A stretch of DNA of 64,000 nt, from positions 124,493,806 through 124,557,805 of the forward strand of contig NC_092859.1 in the NCBI RefSeq assembly GCF_032062135.1. The letters are read 5' to 3'. Positions 45,090 through 55,270 of this stretch are shown in pieces. The notes under the pieces were generated by a model. It searched no databases. It saw nothing but the letters and a program-made list of their open reading frames with translations, and had not been told where the DNA came from. Position 1 is the first letter of the stretch. Each line of letters begins with the position of its first letter. Position numbers and translations under genes: made by a program. This DNA is from Pyxicephalus adspersus (lineage: Eukaryota; Chordata; Amphibia; Anura; Pyxicephalidae).

Positions 45090-46052
45090 CAATTTAAGTC
45101 TGCACCTGCTTTATTTTACTATTAACACATGCATGTAATATTTGACACATATAGGAATCATAGCACTTTTTGATTTAAAAATTTGCTCTTTTGTGTACCA
45201 AATAGTTTTTCACATTATAGTAGTAAAATGGTGATATTTGGGGTGCACACCTGTCAGGTAGGTGTCTCCTGGCCCCTCTGGATCTGAAGGATCTGTAGTG
45301 ACACAGGGATGGTGTGTGCTCTGTATTACCTGGCTCTGTCTTCCTCCTGACACATTGCAGGTAAAGGCGAGTTGCGTTGCTCCAGGGCTCAGTGATAAAT
45401 CCTCAGATTAAAAAACTGTCTGCAGAAGGCTGGGAGTCTGCGCACGTCTCATTTTCATTTACCTGGAAGAATGTTTTCTGTACAATCCGCCAGCACGCAT
45501 TGTTGTAAATCAGGAATTGCAGATAAAGGCCAAATCAAGTGACAGGAAATTCTCAGAAAGATGAAAATCATAATGATTTATCCCCAAGGAGGAATGTTCT
45601 ACTCCCCGGCAATGATTCACTGTGGGGGGATTCATTCTTTAGTTATTTATGAGATTATAGATGAGTGAATGTTGCAGGTAGATGAACCGTCAGGCTGATT
45701 TACTAAGGTATGGTACGAACCTGTCTCCAAATATGAAACCGATGGCAGGGGAATTAATTAGTTTAGATTTCGCAGCATGTGATTGGATGTCTGTGTTCTT
45801 CAAACTTCATCTTGCTTTACACTATGATAAATTAGTCCCATCATGCATGAGGATGTCAAACTTGGCTCTGCGTTGCTTGGTAAAATGAAGGGAAACTACT
45901 TTATATTTATTTAAGAGTGTTTACATATGGAAGATGTGTGCTTATTTGATATCAAGTGGTTGGAATTCTTTTGATGAAGAAAATCATGAATCTGCATTCT
46001 GATTGGATGTCACAAGAATTCAGATGTTTTGCTGGAATCATTGTGGTTGTAA
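45090..46052. other. Non-coding DNA, possibly intron 1
   Basis: A repeat-like block with GCTGATTTACTAAGG and ATGATAAATTAGTC ends lies at about 45692-45838. No exon is convincing. Confidence 0.4.
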
Positions 46053-46295
46053 CCTAGCCTTTACCTTTTTACCCCAAAGGAACCTTTTAATTTTTTCCAG
46101 GTCTTGAGGAACCCAAAACCAGTTCATTGGGTGTCAGTGGAGTAAATGCCCATTACATTAGTGGTAGCTGAGGAAAATTTTCATTTTATGGCACCCCAAA
46201 AACAGAATAAATGATCATCTACAACTCAAGGAACCCCCAGCAACCTCTAGAGGAGCCCTATGGTTTCGTGGAAATCTGGATGAGAGTGGCTGTTG
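46053..46295. mobile_element. hAT-like non-autonomous element, copy B
   Basis: It shares CCAAAGGAACC, TTTTTTCCAGGTCTTGAGGA, CCAGTTCATTGGG and GGAACCCCCAGCAACCTCTA with the copies at 23931 and 46740. Ends are diffuse. Confidence 0.55.
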
Positions 46296-46739
46296 TAACC
46301 ATTTGCTATTGTTTTATAGGGTTTGGTTGAAACTGACTATTTTGAAGCTCTTTTTATCTTAGGCTACATATTTCAGGTGATGATGAGGATGTTCAATTAC
46401 ACAAGTGGATTTAGTTTTAAAGGGGTAAAGCTTTTGAGGCCATCAACAAGATCTTACCAAATCTCAGTTTTGTAACCTAGAACCACCATGCAGCCAGTCA
46501 AATCATTCCGTCTATTCTCAGTGTTTTCCCCAGTGCCTTTTAGCCAGGTGCACCACCAGCCCTTTTGGGTAACCCCCTGGCTGTCTTTTGGTGGTTACTG
46601 AAAAGTTGGGTCACAATACAGGGGTCACCACCCTTCTACAGCTTGCTCTTCTCAACCAGCTTTAAAAACATATCCAGTGAGAATACTGGGCTTGAAATTT
46701 TCTTTAGTCAGAATCTTTTCAAGTAGTAAAGCCAGAATA
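46296..46739. other. Non-coding DNA with a probable MITE remnant
   Basis: From 46520, CAGTGTTTTCCCCAGTGCC and AGCCAGGTGCACCACCAGCC resemble the left end of a common hAT-type MITE. The right end is not clear. Confidence 0.4.
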
Positions 46740-47030
46740 TGGATCACCCTTTTTAAATTTGTTTACTACTGAGGAACCTATAAAAATATTTTCAGTTCCC
46801 ATGAAACTCTTCTAAAACCAGTTTATTGGGGGCCAGTGGCAAAAAACACCTAAACTGGTGGTTTTATAAACATCTAAAAATATAATTGCATGCAGCTGGC
46901 GCTACCATATGGTGTTGCCCCCCCCCCCCCCCACAGAACTATGCAGAATTCATCAAATGGGTGGTTAATCATTCACAGTTTGAGGAACCCCTAGCAACCT
47001 CTGTAGGATCACAGATCGGGAATGGTAGAT
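46740..47030. mobile_element. hAT-like non-autonomous element, copy C
   Basis: CTGAGGAACCTATAAAAATA, CCAGTTTATTGGGGGCCAGT and GAGGAACCCCTAGCAACCTC match copy B in order. It contains a C-run of 15 (46918-46932). Confidence 0.55.
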
Positions 47031-47109
47031 CTAGATTTTACTTTTACTACTGGGTCACATTTACCCATAGCACCACCTGTTAAAAATATGGATATACTTA
47101 TCTGTCCAG

Positions 47110-47502
47110 TAGGGATGAGCGAGAATGCCTCTGACATTCTCACGAAAATTTCTTTGAACTTCTGATGGGTCCGCAAAATTTCAGCGAACCGATTTTGCTG
47201 ACCGATCAGAAGATTAAGGAAATCATTACAGGAAGAGTACCGCAGCTGCAATCATGAATGCAGCCGTGGGAATCCTCCTGTGTGTGATCCCTGGGCACTA
47301 GAGGTTAAATGAGGGCAAGCACACGGCTTGCATTCATTCATTTATGATGAGCACAGCTGCGGGACTTTTGTGTTCCTGCAGGTCTCAAATTCAATCTCGA
47401 TGGCTGAATTTACACAGGCCGTTCTCGCTTACATGTTCAGTAAGTGAGAATGGCCCGATTCGACGCAAGATTCAATTTTAAAATTTTGCTCGCTTATCCC
47501 TA
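47110..47502. mobile_element. hAT-type MITE with 8-bp duplication CTGTCCAG
   Basis: CTGTCCAG stands at 47102-47109 and 47503-47510. The ends TAGGGATGAGCGAG and CTCGCTTATCCCTA are inverted repeats, and the next 30 bp also pair loosely (GAATGCC, CATTCTCAC). There is no coding region. Size 393 bp. The 8-bp duplication points to the hAT superfamily. Confidence 0.92.
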
Positions 47503-47510
47503 CTGTCCAG

Positions 47511-49359
47511 GGTTCCATGTATTGAAGAGTCACTGCTTTTTCTATCCCCTGCTGCTGGAAGTATTTCTACCAATCAAATACTTGCTCCCTTTCCAACTTG
47601 ATGCAACCAACAAATTGTTTAGGAGCAGTAAAGTTGTGGGTTTTCAACAGATATCACTTACCTTATTCAGTAAAATTGGTCCTGTGGTGACGGGGTACTT
47701 AAAAGCAAACAGTGGTATCACCAATGTTCCTGCTCCTGCATAGTTTTACCTAATAAAGGAGGAAAATACTTGATATGTGTACCTGTATCAGCATATCAGC
47801 TGTTCATATTTACTCTTCCTTCACCATTTAGGCCTGAACATGAAAACATGTATTCTATTGCATTGTGTTACATTGAGCAATGTCTACTGGTAGCCATAAA
47901 TATCATGATAATTACTCTATCCAGTTGAATTGTGAAAGCATCATCCCTACATCTGGGTACCTTTTCATAGTTGTATATCTTTACATGTTGTATACATTAT
48001 GTTGTTTACCTATGTTATCCAGGGCTAAAACATGTTTTAAATTAAGTGCGTAAGGGTTATATTTTTTGACTACTTTTATTGCCCCCACTGCGGAGATTCA
48101 TACTTTCTGTTGGTTCTGGTATAGAACGTTAAGAAAAACCCAGAAATGTACTATTGCAATGGGAAAACTTGTTTTACAGCCATCCATGAGGGATTTTACC
48201 CTCACTTAACATGTAAATTGCACTGCTTAAAAATACTAAGCAAGCTCTGGTAAAGCTAAGTAAGTGATATTTCCCCAATAAGACACACCACAACTAAAAA
48301 GAATCTTGATGGCTTATAGATACCTTGACTCCTGTATATGCTATATGCTCACCTCTGTTTTCCTCTAAATGAAATAGAAGCCATTCAGTTCATCCTTTAA
48401 ATTTTCCCCTTACAATGTCCACACAGTTTGCTGTGATTTACTTTCTTTGGAAAATCTCTGAGTGTCCATATGGTCAAGTATAAATGTTTAGTCTCTCTAG
48501 ATATGTTTAGATTCATCAAACATTAGAATTTAGCATTAAAGAACTGAAGCGCATCAGAGTCACTGCTGTATCCTTTACACTTGTGACAGCCTTAGTTGAC
48601 ATGTCTAGGAGGCAGGAGACATCGTTCATTGTTTGATTACCTAAAACACTGAGTAGGTCAAAGATCAACAAGACCTCAGGGGCTCTGCATTTGTCTTATT
48701 AGAAGAGAAGAATTCAAAAATAACATATCTCATCCCAGATTTAGGACAAGTGCAGCAGCATTGATGGTGTTGGTTATTGTTGGACCTTTTTAATCCTTGG
48801 TGTAGGTACTTCCTAACAATAGTATTAGTCAATATATGTGAAGTATAAATTGCTCAGTTTAATGGGGTGCAATCTTGAAAGCCATCCTGGGATTTTCCTA
48901 TGCAAGTTTTCTATGCATTTTATATTTGCTTGCCTATTACCTTCCTTGTTCTGCTAAGGGGGTAAATAAATTGAATGAGTACTTCCGGGGATAATGAGGC
49001 TGTGACTCACTCCCATTCCTCTTATGTGATAGCGCTGGTAAATAGCCAGGGCTGGTCCTTTGGTGGGGAAGACATTCCTTGTGTAAGCTTGCTATGCCTT
49101 GGAGCTTACTCATGGCTCCTTTTTACACTTCTGTATTGATCAGAAGGTGAGTCAATTAAAATTTTGTATGTTCAGCTTGTGGGGCATCGGAGCAAACCAC
49201 TGATTTATTGGCAGCAATCTGCCAATATTTCATCCAATATTGTCGGGCTTAACAAATCAGAATCAGTTTGTTTGGCAAGTTTTGTGTGTGGATCAGACGA
49301 GAAATCAGAGGGGAGAGCCTAGTAACCAGAATTTTACATAAGTTTTTCTTATCGTCCAG
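47511..49359. other. AT-rich non-coding DNA
   Basis: Nothing supported. The block at about 48990-49150 is less AT-rich but shows no boundary or frame. Confidence 0.4.
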
Positions 49360-49439
49360 ACAATGCAAGTTACCAAGGAAAAGTTGCAGTTACTTCATAT
49401 GTCGAAAGATGTGTACTTGCTAACCAAACTATGGTTCCT
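49360..49439 (+). CDS. Weak candidate coding exon (80 bp)
   Basis: The acceptor TTTTTCTTATCGTCCAG and the donor CCT followed by GTAAGT flank 80 bp. One frame reads NASYQGKVAVTSYVERCVL and ends ANQTMVP, entering in phase 1 and leaving in phase 0. A second frame is also open, which weakens the case. If real, it could be a downstream exon of the gene suggested at 44.6 kb. I do not recognise it. Confidence 0.3.
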
Positions 49440-49589
49440 GTAAGTTTGTGATTATGCATAGTGGCTTTTTTTAAATAAGGTTTCACCTTAAAGTTTTATA
49501 TACAATTTTTTTTTTAAGCAATAGGTTTAGAGCAGTTCTCTTGTTTACGGATTTTGGCAAAGAAGTCTGCATGACTTGCCACTCTAGAT

Positions 49590-49848
49590 CAGTGGTCGCC
49601 AACCTTTTCGGACCCACGGACCACTAAATGCATGGACTCCAGGCCGCTCATGCACGGGGAGCTGGGTGTCATTTAAAGGGGAAGAAACTTCCCCTTTAGT
49701 GATGTCATGATGCCAGAACCCACCCAGTCTCTGGACAAAACCCGCCCACTTTCCTGAGCCTGCGATCCATACGGGGGACATGGTCCGTGGCTCTGGCCAA
49801 GCACTGGACCACCAAAATTTTTTGCAAACCACCATTTGCTGACTGGTG
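49590..49848. mobile_element. hAT-type MITE with 8-bp duplication CTCTAGAT
   Basis: CTCTAGAT at 49582-49589 is repeated at 49849-49856. The ends CAGTGGTCGCCAACC and TTTGCTGACTGGTG are imperfect inverted repeats. The 259-bp body (GATGTCATGATGCCAGAACC, GGACATGGTCCGTGGCTCTG) is related to the repeat at 42989-43307. Confidence 0.92.
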
Positions 49849-49856
49849 CTCTAGAT

Positions 49857-50312
49857 GATTGTGTACTGAAAGGAGACTCTAATGTAGTTGGCCAAGGGTG
49901 TGTGTGGCAACTCTGAGCCTGTTCCTATTCAATAGTGACAAAACGCTTTGGGAATTAGTCCACCCACAGGTATATGAAAGTTACAGATCAAGGCTGATGA
50001 GTTATTTACCCCTGGCTACCAGAACCTTTAGAACTTGGGCTAGAGCAGAGATTGTCAAATTACTAGGTAAGGAGGACATCAACTGCAGCTCCTACCAAAT
50101 AATATATCGGGTACGCTAGGGAGGTCTGTCATAAGCTTCAGACATACCAAAGGACATGATGGACAGATATTGTGCACAATTTCATAGTCTAGGTTGGGGA
50201 CTGGAGACCTGCAGAAGACAGTGACACGAGGCAGGTAGAGATCACTGATATTCTCTTCACAAATCAGTGCTACTTCTCTACTACAGTTTTCTGGGTTCTA
50301 ACAGACCCACAG
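49857..50312. other. Non-coding DNA
   Basis: A + strand frame (49898-50119) is open for 73 codons, but its splice contexts do not give a consistent exon. Not called. Confidence 0.35.
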
Positions 50313-50562
50313 TAAGGCTGCATACACAAAAGGGTGAGGGATGAATGAACAAGTGCTGTAGACACCATTCTGCTCTAGGGAAAGGGGAGGGGGGGAACCT
50401 GAACAAGCGGCACCCTGCAGTGCCTGCCTCCTTTCACCTGTATTGCAGTCATTCATCGTTAGATGACATAAGTGTTCTCTGTACGCATATCAGATTCTTA
50501 ACAGAGATTAGCCCAACCGTTCATATCAGACAAGAATCATCTGACTTGTATAGATAGCCTAA
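50313..50562. mobile_element. Decayed Harbinger-type MITE
   Basis: TAAGGCTGCATACACA at the left and TTGTATAGATAGCCTAA at the right are mutated forms of the AGCTGCGTACACAC ends. The body shares the GGGGAGGGGGG tract, AGCGGCACCCTGC and a C-rich segment with the sharper copy at 53239-53569. Confidence 0.65.
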
Positions 50563-51052
50563 GGGTCAAATATCTACATGTGACCCTTGCATATCCGGGT
50601 AGGCACCATGGCATTTGTGAGATCCACATTAGCGGGTAGTTTACCACTTGATCTTGTAAAAATGTGTAATATATGTATAAATGTATATTATATGTATAAT
50701 GTAAAAAAGTATAATATATAAATGTAAGAACATCTCCAGCAAGTACAGAAAATACTGCATTTCTCGCAAGATGAATATACTGGGGAACGCATTTTTTGTT
50801 GAGTTAAATCTTACACTTGTTTTTTTACTAATTTTTTGGTGGTGAATTTAGAAATTATTCCAGTTTTTTTGCTTTCACATCCAGGTTTTACAATACTGGG
50901 TACACACATTTCTGTCAAAAAACATACTAATTTTACATTCAATGAAAAAATATTGAAATATTAACTTGAATGTACTGCTTATTTAGTTTTTAATGTTCAT
51001 ATAAAGAATTTAAACTTAAAGGTAAACATCTGAAAATAATTTGGGTAGGCGG
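50563..51052. other. AT-rich non-coding DNA
   Basis: No features. Could include the 3' flank of the broken gene on the minus strand. Confidence 0.4.
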
Positions 51053-51510
51053 TTAAAGTAAAAATTTACTCTTATAGATTTTCCTGGAGTGTTCAGTTTT
51101 AGGACAATCCCGCCGGATGCTCCAACAATAGTCAGCCATCATATGTACATCCCATCTACCCTGATACCCTCCTTCCCTGACCTTCAAATCTTGGTGGAAT
51201 TGTTCACCTTGCTCATCACTGATTGCACCAAGGTTTTCCAGGAAGTTAGAAAGATGGCTATGCGGAAAACGCACCTTGATGCTCATATTGCAATCAAGTA
51301 TTTTGTAGCGTTCCAAAAGTTTCTGGACAATTTCTGTGTAATTATTTGCTCGTGTGTTTCCAAGAAAGTACTTGCCAATGGCTTTGAATGATAACCAAGC
51401 ATTCTTTTCGACTTCTGACGTTGTCCTAATTAAATGTTCATCTTTGATGAGCTGCCGTATCTGTGGACCATCAAACACACCGGCCTTTATTTTTTCAAAT
51501 GACAGGCTAG

Positions 51511-52595
51511 ATAATTTTCCTTGTTTTGTTTATGTTCATTTTGATAAATCACCAATTTAGACTTAAATTCTAATCAGGTGCCACATCCCAGATAATAATC
51601 TTAGTATGTATGTGGAAATTCGAGTTGACAGGACTTTTTAGGCACCAAAAATGTGAAAAAAAACGTAACTTTTATTTTCTCCATAAAAAATATAAACATT
51701 TTTTTAAAAACAATTTATGAAACAGTAAATGAGTGTACAGTAAAACAGTATATTTCAATTGCATAATCTCACATATATGACATTATAAGGGTCTCACACT
51801 TGTAACATTTTGACGAGTTTCACTGACTTGTCCGCTTCTTCAGGAAACAGTTGTAATGACTGGTGGCTTGCGATTGACATCAAACAACACTATAAGTGGA
51901 TACCGCCTCCATATTGAGCACAGTTAACTGAGTAGAAAGGAACAGTAGCAGTGTAGCAGGACACCAGATCAAAAAGCTTGAAACAGAATATAAAAGCAGG
52001 TACGCCTGCAGGTATCTAATTGGTGATAGGTATTACTTAAATAGTATTTGTCATTTAATTACATGTGATCCCCGATTGTATATATCTATATTAACAGGAG
52101 CCAGTGCATCAGTGGGCAACACATCAAGCCTTAAACATTACCCATGTTATTCTTAGCAATACTAAAAATACATTTATCTATAATTAGAAAAAGTTTTTTG
52201 GTAAAAATTATTTGCCAATACTGCCATGATAGCAAAGTGAATAGTAATCTTTTTCTTGGTTCCTAATAAAAAGTGTAAAAATCTGTGCAAAATCTGGAGG
52301 AGGTATACTCTGATAGTGTTGTTTGATGTCAATTGCAAGCCACCAGTAACCATAACTGTTTCTTGAAGGAGCGGACACAGCCGCGAAACCCGTCGAAAAT
52401 GTTACAAGTGTCAGACCCTAATCATGTCATATATGTGGGACTATGCAATTGAAATATTCTTTTTATTGTACGCTCAGTCCCTGTTTCAGCATAAATTGTT
52501 TTTAAAAAATGTTATATTTTTAATGGAGAAAATAAAAGTTACGTTTTTTTCATATTTTTGGTGCCTAAAAAGTCCTTTCAACTCAAATTTCCACA
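51511..52595. mobile_element. Element with 300-bp inverted repeats, inserted in the Cys-rich gene
   Basis: The left arm 51611-51910 (TGTGGAAATTCGAGTTGACA onward) and right arm 52296-52595 (ending CAACTCAAATTTCCACA) are inverted repeats for about 300 bp; each includes TTGACATCAAACAACACTAT or its inverse. GACAGGCTAG occurs at 51501-51510 and 52596-52605. On the minus strand it falls in codons for the SLS of a continuous protein segment, so it is the target duplication or close to it. On the left, 100 bp of unrelated sequence lies between the duplication and the arm, perhaps a second insertion. There is no coding region. Superfamily unknown; a 9-10 bp duplication would suit a Mutator-like element. 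Confidence 0.8.
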
Positions 52596-53238
52596 GACAG
52601 GCTAGGAAATGCCAAAATGAGGTACTTGAAACAGTCTCTTTCAGTTGGCAAAGCATTAAAGAACTGTTTCATCAGACCTAGTTTCATGTGCAGAGGTGGC
52701 AGTATAATATTCTCTCTATTAACAAGTGGCTCATGTAAAATGTTTTGATCACCTGGTTTTAGGGCAGATCATTGAGGCCAATTCCTTTCCACCCAAGCCA
52801 CCCACTGCCAAATCACTCAACTCATGCTGATCAAATCCCTTACAAACAGAATTCTCCTCAACGTCAAACTCCCCATGATTGTTGTCACCTAGTTCATAAC
52901 CATAATCATGTTCTTCAAGAGAGAGTAATGTAACGAAAAACGGAACTGGGATTTCATCTGAATGAGCCACTGGGGGTATAGCCAGCTGATGGTAGACTAG
53001 GATACTCTGTTACATTTATTTTTTTTGTTATATCCTGAAGTTTTCACAATATAAATGTAACAGTCACTGAAATGATCTCCTGGCTTTCGCCAAACCATAA
53101 GTATATCAAATGGCATCTATCACGTGTCCCCTTTGTTTACATCAGTAAACCCTCGACACACTGTTTACACACCTTATGAGGGGTCCAAGACTTATCTTGA
53201 TCATCAAGTTTAACTGTAAAATATGCCAAATTGGCTTA

Positions 53239-53569
53239 AGCTGCGTACACACCTGCAATTTTTCTCGTTGGAAAGGATCTTTCACGATCCTTTCCAACGA
53301 GAAAAGACTGCACGATGCATGAACGATGCTGTACATACAGCACCGTTCATGCTCTATGGAGAGGGGAGGGGGAGAGCGACGGAGCGGCACCCTGCTGCGC
53401 GCTCTGCCCTTCCCTTTCATTAGGATCGGTCGTCGTCCATCGTCCATGGATCCGCCAGGACGGTCGTCGGACGATGGACGACGACCGACTGTACACACGG
53501 CAGATTTTCGCCCGATAATTGGCCGATACCGATTATCGGGCGAGAAAAATTTCCCGTGTGTACGTAGCT
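53239..53569. mobile_element. PIF/Harbinger MITE with TTA duplication
   Basis: TTA at 53236-53238 and 53570-53572. The ends AGCTGCGTACACAC and GTGTGTACGTAGCT are inverted repeats. Inside are further inverted pairs (CTCGTTGGAAAGGATC with GATCCTTTCCAACGAG; GTCGTCGTCCATCGTCC with GGACGATGGACGACGAC). It shares ends with the transposase-bearing element at 57495-58501, so it was probably mobilised by that family. It is inserted inside the broken Cys-rich gene. 331 bp. Confidence 0.95.
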
Positions 53570-53694
53570 TTACTCTACAAATGTGCTGATGTTTGCTCTT
53601 TGACTGGGAATGATGAAACTGCCACAGATAACAGATAACAAAATGAATCAGGGTTGTTTAGGCACTTACGACGAGAAACAGCAGAGCCAGACAT

Positions 53695-54849
53695 GATCTG
53701 AAAGAAAGAAAATATGTGTGTAAGTAGAAAAGTAAATTTTGCTTATTCACTAGGTAGAGCAGTGCACAACTTCTAACCACACTGTCTTGCATGTAAATAA
53801 ATAGCCTATACAAATCCACGCTACAGTAATCGCAATAATAAAAGCAGTAGGGAAAAAATTGCAATCAAATACAATAAATAAGTAAAACCAGTTTATCTTC
53901 AAGCAGAGAGGTCCATTACTTTGCTTTTATGTTGACAACGTTTCAAAAGCTTATCTATGTTAAACTAACTTGTGCAAATATGATCTTACTATATTGCTTG
54001 TGCTGTTTAAATACTGTTCTTCAATAAGTAGTAAGTAAAAAGGACAGTGAATGTGAACAATTAGAATGGTCTGTATGCTAGGCCTTACAAAGATGAATGC
54101 TCCTGAACATTGATCTTTGCACCTTAAACTTACATTTTTCAGTAATTGTGAGGGATACTTGTCAGGCATCAGCATGCTGTTTGCTTTTTAGAACCAAAGG
54201 GAAACCATCATGCATTTGCTTTCTAAATAGGATATTAAAATGCAAGTTTTAAATGAAAAGATATATGTATAGTACTAATACTGTGCTGTGCTGTATTTTC
54301 AGGTTGCTTTTACAGGCATCCAGCATTCCAGAAAACAATACTAACAATACAAACTACCTTCCTATTACACACCAAAAGGTCCAGCCTGTTTGCACATTGG
54401 TCTGCCTTTGTATTAAACTTATAACCAGAATGATAACAAAACTGCACTACCAAAGATATTCCCAACCTAAGCTTTTGAAGGTTAATGGGAATAAAAGAAA
54501 CCGAACTGCTGTCTAAGATAAAGCAAGTGAGGAAGCATTTCATGCCAAGAAAAAGTAACAAGGGCTAACTTAAAGCCCCCGGAAGTTTACTTTAAGGTTG
54601 CTCATAGAGCCAGAACTCCCAAGTTTTGGAGTGTAAGTTGAGCTGCAATCTTGCTCCTGGTCTTACATGACCTCCAGGAAGAAGCATGACATTGGCACCT
54701 TCCTACCGGACCTTAGCGATATCTGTAGGCACATGGTGAGCAAAAGGAGCTATGTGGATTAAGCACAGAAATAGGCAGGACAAGACCTGTTGGGAGCAAA
54801 ATCACTAGTAGTAGGCATGCCTCAAGAGTGTAGTAGTGTATGTAAATAT
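53695..54849. other. AT-rich non-coding DNA
   Basis: A + strand stretch from a TGTATTTTCAG acceptor-like site (54301) is open for about 70 codons to a stop at 54516, but its composition is not protein-like. Not called. Confidence 0.4.
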
Positions 54850-55270
54850 GGTTGGGCAAGATGGTGCAGGTGATTAGAGAGGACATGATAATTAGGTTAA
54901 GTTAACTGTGAGAAGGCATGTTGGTGGGACTGACTTAGAGAGGGTGTGATGTTGTAGGTAAGATGGAGTTAGTGTGATATTGCAGGAGATTGACAAAGAG
55001 TACACCAATACCAGTTAACAAAGGAGGGCTCATTGTTGCAGGTTCCTGGGTAGGGCACAACAGTTTAGCAATGCATATGGCTGGGGAATGATGTGGAAGT
55101 TTAGGTGATTAGGGAAAGGCACTGTGGTGCGGGTTATTGGTCACAGTGTTTTGGTGAACTGAGGTGGATGCATAGGTGCAGATATCTAGGGCATGGAGGG
55201 TGGTGGTTTAGATGAATGGGGGAGGGCACTGTGATACAGATGACTGGGTTGGGATAGTACAATATTTGCC
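54850..55270. repeat. Degenerate minisatellite
   Basis: Roughly ten diverged units of about 40 bp, with recurring GATGTTGCAGGTGATT-like phrases and GGGAGGGCACTGTG-like phrases (for example 54900, 54945, 55110, 55215). It is purine-rich on this strand. Unit edges are blurred. Confidence 0.65.

Larger units (their letters stand above)
51053..53694 (-). pseudogene. Broken gene of an unnamed Cys-rich multicopy protein family
   Basis: Four minus-strand blocks line up as one protein. Block 1 (53694-53573) starts MSGSAVSRRKCLNNPDSFC, a Cys-x8-Cys segment. Block 2 (53235-52990) reads AYFTVKLDDQDKSWTPHKVC then KQCVEGLL, a His/Cys-x2-Cys segment, followed by frame-shifted DCYI and YPSLPSA-like remains. 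Block 3 (52979-52606) starts MAHSDEIPVPFF, is Asp/Glu-rich, then changes frame to IILPPLHMKLGLMKQFFNAL and CFKYLILAFPSLS. Block 4 (51510-51053) continues FEKIKAGVFDGPQIRQLIKD through EQGEQFHQDLKVREGGYQG and MMADYCW to KSKFLL and a stop. A MITE separates blocks 1 and 2, and a long inverted-repeat element separates 3 and 4. From memory, proteins with this motif order are common, unnamed and multicopy in invertebrates; by comparison a central region of perhaps 150-200 residues is missing inside block 3. I do not know its function. Confidence 0.7.

Noticed and set aside
49898..50119. 73-codon + strand frame with an acceptor-like start
   Set aside because: The only internal donor would give a 34-bp exon of incompatible phase; no domain recognised.
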